NCBI GenBank assembly: GCA_034440135.1
Contig: JAWXBP010000358.1
Coordinates: forward strand, 1-48,948
Length of the DNA: 48,948 bases
Origin: Planctomycetia bacterium
GTDB lineage: Bacteria > Planctomycetota > Planctomycetia > Pirellulales > JALHLM01
Reading direction: 5' to 3'
Made by a program: the position numbers and the translations under genes. The notes under the pieces are model-generated. The model worked only from the letters and a program-made list of their open reading frames with translations. It was not told the origin of the DNA and did no database searches. Positions 36,117-45,107 of this stretch are shown here, in pieces (the stretch's first letter is position 1; every line of letters begins with the position of its first letter).

Positions 36117-36161
36117 CCCTCGTGCGCAGCGTCCTTCGCAGCGCACGAGGGATTTTTCTTT
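36117..36161 (+). terminator. Rho-independent terminator after the pyrophosphatase gene
   Basis: An 11-bp stem (CCCTCGTGCGC with GCGCACGAGGG) around a 13-nt loop is followed by ATTTTTCTTT on the plus strand, 32 nt after the stop codon. Confidence 0.85.
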
Positions 36162-36261
36162 GGTGCGGCGGCGGCGCGGCAATCAGTCCGCCACCGCCGG
36201 GCGCCGAAATTCGCGCTTTTGGTGCGATTCCTGTAACAGAGTCCCCCGGCACGGCGCTGTT

Positions 36262-36270
36262 TGTTAGAAT
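36262..36270 (+). promoter_or_regulatory. Candidate extended -10 promoter
   Basis: TGTTAGAAT is a TGn-TAGAAT extended -10 box, 67 nt before the ATG of the 1449-residue protein gene and after the pyrophosphatase terminator. No -35 box is obvious. Confidence 0.4.
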
Positions 36271-36337
36271 CGGGCCTGTGCGTCGGCAGGCATGTCGTCG
36301 CCTAAACCGGCTGAATCATCCGCGGAACATCGATCCT

Positions 36338-39300
36338 ATGTCCGATGCACGGCGATCGCGGCCTGCCCGACAACCGAATTGGCGTCCGGGAAGTCAACAG
36401 GAAGTCCATCCTTGGAAGCGCTGGCTTAACCGCCTGGGCTGGACGGCCGTCGCGGGCTGCCTGGCGGGGCTATTCGTGTGGCTGCTGTGGCCTCGGCCGG
36501 TCACCCCGACGGTGTTCGCTTCGATCGTAGTCAGCGACGTCGACGCGGGGCAACTCACAACGCCCGCCTTCGCCAACGCGGATGCGGAGCGCATGGCGCA
36601 ATTGCCTTGGACCAAAAAGCTTATCTCGCAAGACGGAACATTCAACGCCAACGACAAACGCGAGGTTGGTCCCGCCGAGGGCGTGCTGGTCTGCTACATC
36701 GCGGGGCACATTGCGACGCGGCTCGTTGATGGATCGCCTCAACTGGCGTTACTTTCGACGGACTACAGCCAAGCAAGGCTCGCGGACTTCGTGGACAACG
36801 CGCCCCATGGACCGGCCACGCCGTTGCGCGAGTTGCTGCAATCGATCGCGACGCAGTCGTACGCCACCAAGATCGTCCTGCTCGATAGTCCGCGCGCGAG
36901 CGCGGAGCCCTGGTTGGCGGTGGCACAGGCCGATTGGGCTGTCGCGCTCAAATCCGATGTGGAATCCGTCGAATCGGATAGTCTTTGGGTGATCTGCGCC
37001 GGGCCCAGCAATACGCAGTCGCGCATCAATCATCGACTTCGCGGTTCGGTGTTCATGGAGCAGGTTGGCGAAGTCCTACGAGAGAAGCACGCCGCGAATA
37101 AAAATGGTCGGGTTGATCTTCAGGATCTCATGACGCGACTCACGCAGACGCTCGGAGCGTCGCCGGTCGTCGTCACACGAAGCCAGGTTGATCCCGCCGA
37201 GATTTCGCTGCCGGTGGAGTTTACGCAAGCTGCCGCAAAGGTCGTGGAGCCAGTGCCGGAGAAGAAGAAAGAGGAGGAAGGCGCGGCCGAGAAGCCAGCG
37301 GAACCCGTTAAGCCGGTGGAGCCCAAGGGGGACGCGGTTTGGCTCGCGCACGACTACCTGTTGGATGTGGGCCAGCAACTAAAGGCGTCGCCGCTGGATT
37401 ATGCGCCGGCGTCGTGGCGCGAATTGCAAGAAGTGTTGGTCTGGAGCGACTGGCGTCGTCACACCGGCGGCGAGGTGGGCGACGGGCCGCTGGAATCGTC
37501 GTTTCTCGCCGTCAAGGACGCCATCGGCCAGGCAGCCATCGGAGAGTCCAACGACAAGGATTTCACGGAAGATGCGCTGCGGGCCTTCCCCGCTGCGATT
37601 CGGAACTTCCAGCGTACGCGAAAAGAGTTGTGGAGCGATGCGCCGAAGACCTATTTGACCGCGGTGCGGCGCCGCAATTTGCTGTTGTCGAGGCTGCCGG
37701 ACTATTGGCGGTGGCAAGCCGCTTGCGGCAGATTTGAAGCGCAGCAGTGCGACAAGGATATAATCGCATTGAAGACACTTTGCGACGCGATTCAAGACTT
37801 CGAAGGGCAGGACGACCGCTCCCGTGCGGAAGACATTCCTGGGCAAGCGAACGTGGCCGAAGTCGACGCCTTGTTAGCCAAGGTGACGACCGACATCCAG
37901 CAGGAAGTCTCCAGCCTCTATACGACGCACGGTAGTGCTGCCGCCGCTCCGCTGACGGCGGCTACGCAGCATCGCATGGAACAACTTCTGTTGACGCCGC
38001 TGCCGAGCGCGGCGGATCGCGAGCTGCTATGGAAAGTGCTTAAGGAAGCAGAAATCGCGCCGAGCGTTGGTGAAGAAAACGTAGCAATCGCGATGCCAAC
38101 GTCCGTAGCCGGAGATCAGGCGGAGATGGAGGCCCGCTGGGCGAGATTTACAGTGAGCTTGATTCAGGACGGCAACGCCGACGACAAATTGCCCGCGCTG
38201 GCGTCGCAATTGACCGATTCGGCCGCTATGGCGACGAGCCTCGATGAGTGCGCGAAGTTCGTGCGTCTGCTTTCGGAATATCGCACACTGCTGAAATCGC
38301 GGATTCAGTCTGCCCCGCGCAGCGGTAGCGAGGAACTCTTGGCGCGTGCCGGAGACGCACAGCTGGAACGCGACGACAGCGAAGGCGGCATGGCGCCGCT
38401 TAAAAAATGGAATCGGCAGATCACCTTGAAACTGAAGCCGGAATCGCTGGACTTCAGCAACGACACCGTGCTGCAATTCACGCTGGACATCGTCGGGGCC
38501 AGCCACTCGAACACAAATTCGTTGCGATTCGTCGAGATTCCGCCGCAGCTAAAGTTGAGGCACGGCGATTCCGATGTGAGGCCCGAAGATGTCGTATTGT
38601 CCAAAGATCAACGCGTCACGTTGACGGCCACGTATTTGGGCGAGCCGCCAAAGTCCGGGCTGATTCGATTGGTCGTGATTGCCCAGTCCAAGAGTGCTGA
38701 GAATCCTGACCGAGCGGTGGAACTGAGCGCGGAAACTCCGATACCGGTAAAGCTTCCGGCCAAGAGCGCGTTCGCCTTGGTGCGATTGAGTGAGAATTCG
38801 CTGGTTCGCGAGGCGCGCGAACCGTCCTCCGCCTCGGGCGATCGCTGGCTGACCGGAGTGCGGTTGCTGGCGCATCCCAACGACGATTCCGTGTACGACA
38901 TCGGCCTCAGCCGAACAGCCGGTCCGCGCGCCGACGTGAAAGTCGAACTCTATGCATTGAAGGACAAATGGAGTCGGCGGTCGGATGTTCCTTTGACGGT
39001 GGACGCTCTCCAGCGCGACGCGGTAAAGCTAGGAGTCAGCGCCGTCGTGGAACCATCGGGGGAATCAGGCGCACTTAAGTTTAGCCTCGCCGGCGCCGCG
39101 CCTGACGCACTGATGGACGCCGCCGCTACGACTCCCGTCCCGCCTCCCGCTGCGCCCAAGGAAGTGGACTTGCCGTCGCTACAATTAGTGGCCGTGATCA
39201 CCGAAACGAAGGCCGGAGGCGGCGTGGAACATCATCTCGAATGGCTCGGCATCGAACCCTTGCATCCTGATCAGTTCGTTGACGCGGAGGCCGAACAGCC

Positions 39301-40687
39301 TCGCGAAGACGACGGTATCCAGCTACTGCCGTTCAAGCTCAGCTTTGCCGAAAACACACAATCGCCGACCGACTTGCCGCGCGGCGCCGTGTTTGTGAAG
39401 TTGGGTGAGACCAACGATCTCAGCCCTGCCGTTAAAGGGTACGATTTCAGCAGTACTGAGTTACCGAAGGATGGGCTGAAACCAGCTTTGCGCTTCGATC
39501 CGACCTTGGCCAAGGATGGCGAAGGGCTCGTATTTCTTGACGTCGCGAACTACCCTCGGTCCTTCATTTGGCAGTTGCCCGACAATCGGGATTTAAGCCG
39601 CAGGATGCCAAGAGTGCTTGTTGAGGAGCGAATTCACGTTCGCCAGCCACGCGCTTCGACTTCCGCAGAGTCGCTGCCCGGACAACTCGAGTTCGTGGGT
39701 AGGCCGACGGAGCCGATCGTAGTGCAGATCGAAGTCGACAACGTGGCCAGCGAAAAGACAGTGGAAATCGGCCTGCGAAAGACCAACGGCACGGTGATCG
39801 ATGCGCATCAGGTGCGCGGCTCGCGAAGTTATCGTCCGCTGCTTAAAGTCGAGGAAGAAACAGGACGGCTCATCATTCACTGTGATGTTGCCGACTTTAC
39901 GTTCGCGCTCCAGCCCGGCGGTACTGACGGGGAAGCGGAAATCTACGCGACTGTGCTGGGGGAAGACCATTCCGACGGGCCCGCGCTAAGCGATATTGTG
40001 CGCGGTGTCTTGGACGGGACGGCGCCAAGGCTCCCCAATGTGGATCCGGACGTGCCGATCCGCAGAACATCATTGCCCGATGAGCCTGTCATCGTCGAGG
40101 TCAGCGCCGAGGACACGTTGAGCGGCCCGAAATTGCTGGAATACTGGATGCCCGGCTCCCCCAAGCCCGTGATTACGGAGGGCGCGGCCGAACCCAAGGG
40201 GCAAGAAATCTTTGCCCAATTGAATAGCTCTAGCGGGGACGGGTATCGGTTTTACGATTTTCAACTGCAGTTCAACGAATTGAAGGCTGGCGATGCGAAG
40301 GTTTACCTGCGCGTGCAGGACTTCGCCGGCAATTGGTCGCCTCTGACTTCATTGACGATCAGACACAAGTCGGCGATGGCGGCCGCTGCCGAAAAGACTC
40401 CCCAGCCCCGCGACGTGCGGCTCAAGGTCACCTACAAACGCGGCAGCGAGAAAGTGCCCGTGCGGAATCCGACGGCCACGATCATGGGACCGGGCGATCT
40501 ACCTGGCGCCTCGGCAAAGGGAGATACACAGGGCGTCGTAGTGCTCAAGCAACTTCCGCCCGGCCCGCACAAGATCATCGTCGCCGGTCGGCCGCGCAAT
40601 GCCGGCGAAGTCAAGAAGGAGGAAACGGTCGAAGTGCCCGACGACGGCCAGAAAACCCCGATCGAACACGAGGTTTCACTGGATTAG
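36338..40687 (+). CDS. Large membrane-anchored protein with degenerate caspase-like segment
   Basis: This 1449-residue protein has one membrane helix (about residues 33-51), then about 230 residues with the order of a caspase-like domain. GVLVCYIAGHIATRLVDG has His124, KIVLLDSPRASAEPWLA sits at the strand where the catalytic Cys normally lies but has Pro185, and SLWVICAGPSNTQSRIN follows. A charged linker (EKKKEEEGAAEKP) leads to a long extracytoplasmic region of helical and strand-rich domains, including one with SAEDTLSGPKLLEYWMPG. The C-terminal domain (VRLKVTYKRGSEKVPVRNPT) resembles a regulatory beta-sandwich of the CarboxypepD type. Start: ATG at 36338. I recognise no overall family; the caspase-like reading is by pattern only. 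Confidence 0.65.
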   Translation: MSDARRSRPARQPNWRPGSQQEVHPWKRWLNRLGWTAVAGCLAGLFVWLLWPRPVTPTVFASIVVSDVDAGQLTTPAFANADAERMAQLPWTKKLISQDGTFNANDKREVGPAEGVLVCYIAGHIATRLVDGSPQLALLSTDYSQARLADFVDNAPHGPATPLRELLQSIATQSYATKIVLLDSPRASAEPWLAVAQADWAVALKSDVESVESDSLWVICAGPSNTQSRINHRLRGSVFMEQVGEVLREKHAANKNGRVDLQDLMTRLTQTLGASPVVVTRSQVDPAEISLPVEFTQAAAKVVEPVPEKKKEEEGAAEKPAEPVKPVEPKGDAVWLAHDYLLDVGQQLKASPLDYAPASWRELQEVLVWSDWRRHTGGEVGDGPLESSFLAVKDAIGQAAIGESNDKDFTEDALRAFPAAIRNFQRTRKELWSDAPKTYLTAVRRRNLLLSRLPDYWRWQAACGRFEAQQCDKDIIALKTLCDAIQDFEGQDDRSRAEDIPGQANVAEVDALLAKVTTDIQQEVSSLYTTHGSAAAAPLTAATQHRMEQLLLTPLPSAADRELLWKVLKEAEIAPSVGEENVAIAMPTSVAGDQAEMEARWARFTVSLIQDGNADDKLPALASQLTDSAAMATSLDECAKFVRLLSEYRTLLKSRIQSAPRSGSEELLARAGDAQLERDDSEGGMAPLKKWNRQITLKLKPESLDFSNDTVLQFTLDIVGASHSNTNSLRFVEIPPQLKLRHGDSDVRPEDVVLSKDQRVTLTATYLGEPPKSGLIRLVVIAQSKSAENPDRAVELSAETPIPVKLPAKSAFALVRLSENSLVREAREPSSASGDRWLTGVRLLAHPNDDSVYDIGLSRTAGPRADVKVELYALKDKWSRRSDVPLTVDALQRDAVKLGVSAVVEPSGESGALKFSLAGAAPDALMDAAATTPVPPPAAPKEVDLPSLQLVAVITETKAGGGVEHHLEWLGIEPLHPDQFVDAEAEQPREDDGIQLLPFKLSFAENTQSPTDLPRGAVFVKLGETNDLSPAVKGYDFSSTELPKDGLKPALRFDPTLAKDGEGLVFLDVANYPRSFIWQLPDNRDLSRRMPRVLVEERIHVRQPRASTSAESLPGQLEFVGRPTEPIVVQIEVDNVASEKTVEIGLRKTNGTVIDAHQVRGSRSYRPLLKVEEETGRLIIHCDVADFTFALQPGGTDGEAEIYATVLGEDHSDGPALSDIVRGVLDGTAPRLPNVDPDVPIRRTSLPDEPVIVEVSAEDTLSGPKLLEYWMPGSPKPVITEGAAEPKGQEIFAQLNSSSGDGYRFYDFQLQFNELKAGDAKVYLRVQDFAGNWSPLTSLTIRHKSAMAAAAEKTPQPRDVRLKVTYKRGSEKVPVRNPTATIMGPGDLPGASAKGDTQGVVVLKQLPPGPHKIIVAGRPRNAGEVKKEETVEVPDDGQKTPIEHEVSLD

Positions 40688-40813
40688 CAATGCAACGGGG
40701 CAAGCTGGCGAACTTGTGTCGATCAGTACGGAAACTTCGGAATCTGCGAGTCTGACTGCCGAGAATATTGGACAAGGGAAGCGGCGTCGGAACCGTCAGC
40801 CGTTCAAGCCCCG

Positions 40814-40819
40814 TATAAT
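40814..40819 (+). promoter_or_regulatory. Candidate -10 box for the HEAT-repeat protein gene
   Basis: TATAAT lies 28 nt before the ATG at 40848. A -35 box at 17-nt spacing is not consensus. The start would lie near 40826. Confidence 0.4.
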
Positions 40820-40847
40820 TCTTGTGACAAGTCCTCCGAGGTGCGAA

Positions 40848-42494
40848 ATGGAATTCGCCAAGCGTATCGCGGTTCAGGTAGTGTGCCTGGTCGTGGTCAC
40901 TTCGCTCACGCAGTCCGCCGTGGCCCAACCGGCGATTCCCGCACCGGCGCCACCGACTTTGTGGAATTTCCTGGGCATCCCCAAGGGGTTCTTGGGGCAG
41001 ACGCGCGCTCAGATGGTCAACCGGCGCGGCAACCGCCCCGGACTGGAGAAGAAGCCCCCGCTCCGTAATCTCGCGGATCCCGCGAATTTGGAGCCTGAAA
41101 TGCCCAAGGCAATTCAGGAGGCTGCCAAAATCAAGCAGGCGGAGGACGCCGCGCCGCAGAAAATCAAGGCCATCAAGTATCTCGGCCAGATCGGCTGCGG
41201 TTGCTATCCAGGCGTGAAGGAAGGCCTGCTCGAAGCGCTCAGCGACTGCACGGAAGAAGTACGGTACGAAGCCGTGATGGCGTTCATGGCGGCCGCGGGC
41301 AACGTCTGCCAGGCCTGCAGCGAAACGTGCTGCGATGAGGAAGTCGTCGCCAAGCTTCGCGACATGGCCTTCGGCATGGACGAGCAAGGCTGCCCGAAGG
41401 AACCGTCGGCTCGGGTCCGCGGCGTCGCCGCCCAGGCCGCCCAGCGCTGCGAAGCGATGCTGCCGCCGCCGATGGAAGAAATCCGCCCGCGGTTGCAGGA
41501 ATCCGAGAGCGGACCGGGCACGCTGCAACAGCCTGAAACGCATTATCGCCGCACGCCGGCGCCGGGTATGAACGCCACGCGGCAAACGGCAATGCAGGCG
41601 ATTCAGCATCCGCAACGGGCGCTGCGATCGATCATGGACGCCGGCGCCGAATCGGCGCCAGTCCCGAACTCGCGTATCGCACCGCCGCCGATGCCGCGTG
41701 CCGCGGCGCTGCCGCAACCTTTGAGCGCGAACGCCCCGGCGCAAGGCGCGCAACATCACCTCGCGTCCCTGCAAGGACAGCAACCGGTGGTCGTCGCGTT
41801 GCCCAAGGTGACGCCCGACCGTCCCGCGGGCAAGATGCTTAAGGGCAACGTGTCCTGGGTCGCTCCTGGCGGCGGGAACTTCCGCCTCAGCTTTCCGGCG
41901 AATGACACGCCGGTTGTCGGCGAAGAACTTCGCGTTTATCACGACTACCTGACCGGCCGCAGGATGCTGGGCCGCGTGCAGGTCATCGGCATCGGGTCGG
42001 ACGGCGCCTGGGCTCGCCCGCTCGATAACTTCGCCCACGAAGTGGCGAGCGGCGACATGGTCAGCACCGCGCCGACGGCCGCGCCGATCGAAGAAGAAAT
42101 CGTGGAGACGAAGCCCGCTCCGGTGACACGCCCGAAGCCGGTCACGCGCCCCGCGACGTCCGTCGCGATGCCCCAGCGCCCTGCGACGTCGGAGGTGCGA
42201 GTCACGGACGCTCGCCCGGCGCCGCTGCAACAGCCGATCAGGACGGCCTCAGGTCCGCGCCCGGTGGTGGAAAAGCACCTGCCGCCGCGTCCGACCGTCA
42301 CGCGTCAAAGTTCGACCACGCGTACGGCGCCTCCGGTACGAATCTTTGACGCCCCGGGGACGTTGCCCGTCAAGAACCGCCCGATGCCGATCAATATGTC
42401 CGGCCGGTTGCCTAACACCCAACCGGTGACGCCTGTCGCGGCGGCCGCACCGGTCTGGGTCGGCGACGCCGGGAAGCAAACCAAGACGAAATAG
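40848..42494 (+). CDS. Secreted Cys-rich HEAT-repeat protein with Pro/Ala-rich tail
   Basis: This 548-residue protein has a signal peptide (MEFAKRIAVQVVCLVVVTSL, ending near AVAQ). HEAT-like helices follow in a region of about 110 residues: KIKAIKYLGQIGCGCYPGVK, LSDCTEEVRYEAVMAFMAAA and ARVRGVAAQAAQRCEAML. Between them is a Cys cluster (CQACSETCC). A low-complexity linker leads to a small domain containing KGNVSWVAPGGGNFRLSFPA and VGEELRVYHDYLTGRRMLG, and then a Pro/Thr-rich tail. Exported HEAT proteins often mediate protein contacts; the Cys cluster could bind metal or form disulfides. Start: ATG with GAGG 7 nt upstream; a frame starting earlier would lack a signal. A terminator follows. Confidence 0.75.
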   Translation: MEFAKRIAVQVVCLVVVTSLTQSAVAQPAIPAPAPPTLWNFLGIPKGFLGQTRAQMVNRRGNRPGLEKKPPLRNLADPANLEPEMPKAIQEAAKIKQAEDAAPQKIKAIKYLGQIGCGCYPGVKEGLLEALSDCTEEVRYEAVMAFMAAAGNVCQACSETCCDEEVVAKLRDMAFGMDEQGCPKEPSARVRGVAAQAAQRCEAMLPPPMEEIRPRLQESESGPGTLQQPETHYRRTPAPGMNATRQTAMQAIQHPQRALRSIMDAGAESAPVPNSRIAPPPMPRAAALPQPLSANAPAQGAQHHLASLQGQQPVVVALPKVTPDRPAGKMLKGNVSWVAPGGGNFRLSFPANDTPVVGEELRVYHDYLTGRRMLGRVQVIGIGSDGAWARPLDNFAHEVASGDMVSTAPTAAPIEEEIVETKPAPVTRPKPVTRPATSVAMPQRPATSEVRVTDARPAPLQQPIRTASGPRPVVEKHLPPRPTVTRQSSTTRTAPPVRIFDAPGTLPVKNRPMPINMSGRLPNTQPVTPVAAAAPVWVGDAGKQTKTK

Positions 42495-42518
42495 TTCGAC
42501 CTTGGCTTTTCTATAAAC

Positions 42519-42560
42519 AACAAGCCGTGGCGCTGGGCGGCGCCGCGGCTTGTTTGTTTT
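42519..42560 (+). terminator. Rho-independent terminator
   Basis: AACAAGCCG pairs with CGGCTTGTT, with further GGCGC/GCGCC pairing inside. TTGTTTT follows, about 25 nt after the stop of the HEAT-repeat protein gene. Confidence 0.7.
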
Positions 42561-42586
42561 CCGGCCTGTGCAAGTCCAGTAACGGT

Positions 42587-42668
42587 GGGTGGCTGGGGTC
42601 GATTGTACTCATTCGCCCCCAGGTCAAGTGCGCTGGGGGCGAGCGAGTACACTCGACCCCAGCCACCC
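42587..42668. repeat. Long imperfect hairpin, REP-like
   Basis: Two 36-nt arms (GGGTGGCTGGGGTCGATTGT... at 42587-42622 and its complement at 42633-42668) match at 33 of 36 positions around a 10-nt loop. It lies between the terminator of the HEAT-protein gene and the convergent NIPSNAP gene. The wording resembles scattered planctomycete palindromes. No gene overlaps it. Confidence 0.65.
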
Positions 42669-42708
42669 GCGCTTTCAAGCAACCCGACAATCTGGGTTTG
42701 ACGTAGCA

Positions 42709-43497
42709 CTAACGCGACTGCGAGTAATCGGTCGGGATCATCATCACCGACTTCACGCCGTCCGACGTGGTGAGCGAACCGCCCGCGGCCGTTTCCGAAG
42801 CCGTTTTTGCGGCGACCCAATCGGGGTCCTGGCGGAACGCGTCGAAAGACTTGTCGCGGGCTTCCGCCGACGCATGTGACAACAAGTAGACCAACGTTTT
42901 GTCCGCATCGGGCTGGCCTTCGTCGAGCGTCCAGTACGCCAAATTCGTCATGCCGTGCTTCTCGAACAACCTAAGAGTGTGATCGCGGAATCGCGCGTTG
43001 AGCCGGTCCAGGTTGCCGTCCGTGGTCGTGTATGTCCGCAACTCGAAGACGCGCGGCTCGTCGCCGATCTCGGCCTCGATCGCGGGCGAGTAGTCCGTGA
43101 CGTGCAGAAACGTCGACTCCATTTTGGCGACCAACTTCCCGTCCTTCTCCGAGGCGGCAAAGGCCTCCTTCCAGGCTGAATCTGCGCCAAAGGCTTTGAA
43201 CGAAGCATCACGGGCCTCGCGGCTGGGGGCCGAAATTACGTAGTACAGCTTCCGCTCCGGATTGTCGGTCGGCGTCCAGTAGCCCAGGTTCGCCAGGCCG
43301 TGCTTCTCGAACAGCTTGCAGGTATGGTCGCGAAACCGCGCGTTCAGGGCTTCGAGCTTGCCCTCGGCGGCGTAGTACACGCGAAGTTCATAGCAGCGCG
43401 TGTCAGGTTCGGCGGCAACAGCGGGACCGACAGTGCTGGCGATCAATGCGGCGCACATGGCGATTTGGCCTGGAAGTTTCATGGAGAGCGCTTTCAT
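42709..43497 (-). CDS. Secreted protein with two NIPSNAP domains
   Basis: This 262-residue protein has a signal peptide (KLPGQIAMCAALIASTVGPA, ending near VAAE). Two homologous NIPSNAP halves follow. The first has CYELRVYYAAEGKLEALNAR, then LFEKHGLANLGYWTP and YYVISAPSREARDASFKAF. The second has VFELRTYTTTDGNLDRLNAR, then LFEKHGMTNLAYWTL and VYLLSHASAEARDKSFDAF. NIPSNAP is a ferredoxin-like fold of unknown biochemical role, often found in planctomycete secreted proteins with one or two copies. Start: ATG at 43497 or 43482; both keep the signal. Function unknown. Confidence 0.85.
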   Translation of the reverse strand: MKALSMKLPGQIAMCAALIASTVGPAVAAEPDTRCYELRVYYAAEGKLEALNARFRDHTCKLFEKHGLANLGYWTPTDNPERKLYYVISAPSREARDASFKAFGADSAWKEAFAASEKDGKLVAKMESTFLHVTDYSPAIEAEIGDEPRVFELRTYTTTDGNLDRLNARFRDHTLRLFEKHGMTNLAYWTLDEGQPDADKTLVYLLSHASAEARDKSFDAFRQDPDWVAAKTASETAAGGSLTTSDGVKSVMMIPTDYSQSR

Positions 43498-43578
43498 GGT
43501 GATAGAACACGACGGCTTCACAGGCCGGATTCTAGCCCACAGTTGCGACGGATAGAAGCCGCGACCGCGGGCGAACGG

Positions 43579-45060
43579 CTAGCGCATCAACAGCGCGCCA
43601 CGAGCGATTTCCCGAATTGCGCTCTCATAGTTGGCCGTCCCCCGCGCGAACTCCGCCGAATCGCCATGCTCGGCGAGCCGGGGCAACAACTCTCGCGCCG
43701 CCGCGCTGAGCCGCACCAGATCGTGCCGGAGATTCGTCACCAAGGGCGAAGTTAGCGCCTGCCGGCGCGCCAAGGGACTGGCCGTCGGTCTCTTACTTGG
43801 AACCACACTGAACGGCGGCGCTGCGACGTGCAATTCAACCGCCCGCTCGGCGAAGCATCCCAACAAGAACGTGGCTAATTCGGTGCGACGTGTTGCGAGC
43901 TTCTCTTCTGATAGCGATTGTCCTTGATTGCTCAATGCGCTCCGACCCGCCTCTACCAGCGTGTCGAAATTGACCCAAGCCGGCCACACTTCCGCCAAGT
44001 AATTCAGCGCGGCCGCAAGCAATGGCTCGTTTACGGCGATCGCAAAGCCGTTTGCTGCTCGAAACGTCGTTGTGCCTTGTTCCGTGCTGGCGGCCTTCAG
44101 AGGGCTGCCGACGTACATCCGTTCGACAACGCGCGGATCGATCGATCGCGGTACTTTGCGATCGGCGCGAATGACCAACGACTGGCGGAACTCCCGGTTG
44201 GTGAGTACATCGAACAGCTGCTCTCGCTCCGCAGCGCCGGACGAGCGCACTTGCACGGCTTGCGCGATGGGGCTCGGCAGACCTTGTCCGACCATCGTTG
44301 GAAAATCCGCCTCGGCAAGAAATTGCAGGCCGTGCTGGTTCAAGTGTTCATTGAATTGGCGAAAGGTCACCGGCTGGTTGTGATCCTCCAGCAAGTCGTG
44401 CCGGAGATAGCCGTCGCTCCATTCCAGCAAGCGAGCGAGTTCCGTGCGCAACGCGTTACTGCGCTGTGTTGTGTCACTTTGGAGCAGCTCGCTTAACTGG
44501 TGCATCAATCGGCGGGCTTCCGCGACGCGCTCGGTTCCGGAGCGCGTCGCACCGACGGCCGTTAAGAGCCATTCGCGAACTGCCAGCCGATTGCTCCAGC
44601 CTGGCAGTGCGTTGTAGCTGATGAAGCCGATGCCGGTTGGCGATAGTCGCTTTTGAATCAGCGCCAACAGCGCGTCCCGCACGTCGGGCGGCGTCCAGGA
44701 GTAAACCCCATGGGCGATGATATAGTCGAACGCTCCGTCGTCGTCGTTCAAATCGCGCAAATCGCGAACCGCTAGACGGACTTGGTGGAGTTGGAGCGCC
44801 CGCACAGTCGCGAGGCCGGCTTCAATCTGCCGTGGCGCGAGATCGATGCCGTGCAACTCCGCGCCGGGCATCGTGAAGGCGAGCGGCAATAGGTTCGCGC
44901 CGTCGCCACAACCAATCTCCAGCACCCGCGCACCGGCAAGCGGCGGGAACTCCAGTCCCATCAAGCAGGCCAGCGTCGCCAGATGTTCCGGCTGCGATTG
45001 CGGATAAGGCGAACATGGATAGGGCAGCTCGTCGTAGCCAAGCGGATCGACGACTGCCAT
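43579..45060 (-). CDS. SAM-dependent methyltransferase with C-terminal regulatory domain
   Basis: This 493-residue protein begins with a class I methyltransferase domain: VLEIGCGDGANLLPLAFTMP is motif I, LHGIDLAPRQIEAGLATVRA binds the cofactor ribose, and DYIIAHGVYSWTPPDVRDAL is motif IV. FISYNALPGWSNR is the later part of the core. The second half (about 210-490, with LLEWSDGYLRHDLLEDHNQP and FDVLTNREFRQSLVIRA) matches the methyltransferase-regulatory-domain type. The substrate cannot be read. Start: ATG at 45060 with GGGGCAG just upstream. It follows the repeat protein gene on the same strand by 47 nt. Confidence 0.85.
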   Translation of the reverse strand: MAVVDPLGYDELPYPCSPYPQSQPEHLATLACLMGLEFPPLAGARVLEIGCGDGANLLPLAFTMPGAELHGIDLAPRQIEAGLATVRALQLHQVRLAVRDLRDLNDDDGAFDYIIAHGVYSWTPPDVRDALLALIQKRLSPTGIGFISYNALPGWSNRLAVREWLLTAVGATRSGTERVAEARRLMHQLSELLQSDTTQRSNALRTELARLLEWSDGYLRHDLLEDHNQPVTFRQFNEHLNQHGLQFLAEADFPTMVGQGLPSPIAQAVQVRSSGAAEREQLFDVLTNREFRQSLVIRADRKVPRSIDPRVVERMYVGSPLKAASTEQGTTTFRAANGFAIAVNEPLLAAALNYLAEVWPAWVNFDTLVEAGRSALSNQGQSLSEEKLATRRTELATFLLGCFAERAVELHVAAPPFSVVPSKRPTASPLARRQALTSPLVTNLRHDLVRLSAAARELLPRLAEHGDSAEFARGTANYESAIREIARGALLMR

Positions 45061-45107
45061 ATCTGCCCCACTACCTTGGAACACTCAACATCACTGTCCG
45101 CCTGCCA

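Noticed and set aside
40611-42230. Minus-strand open frame of 539 codons
   Set aside because: Antisense to the HEAT-repeat protein gene; Arg/His-rich composition typical of a shadow frame.
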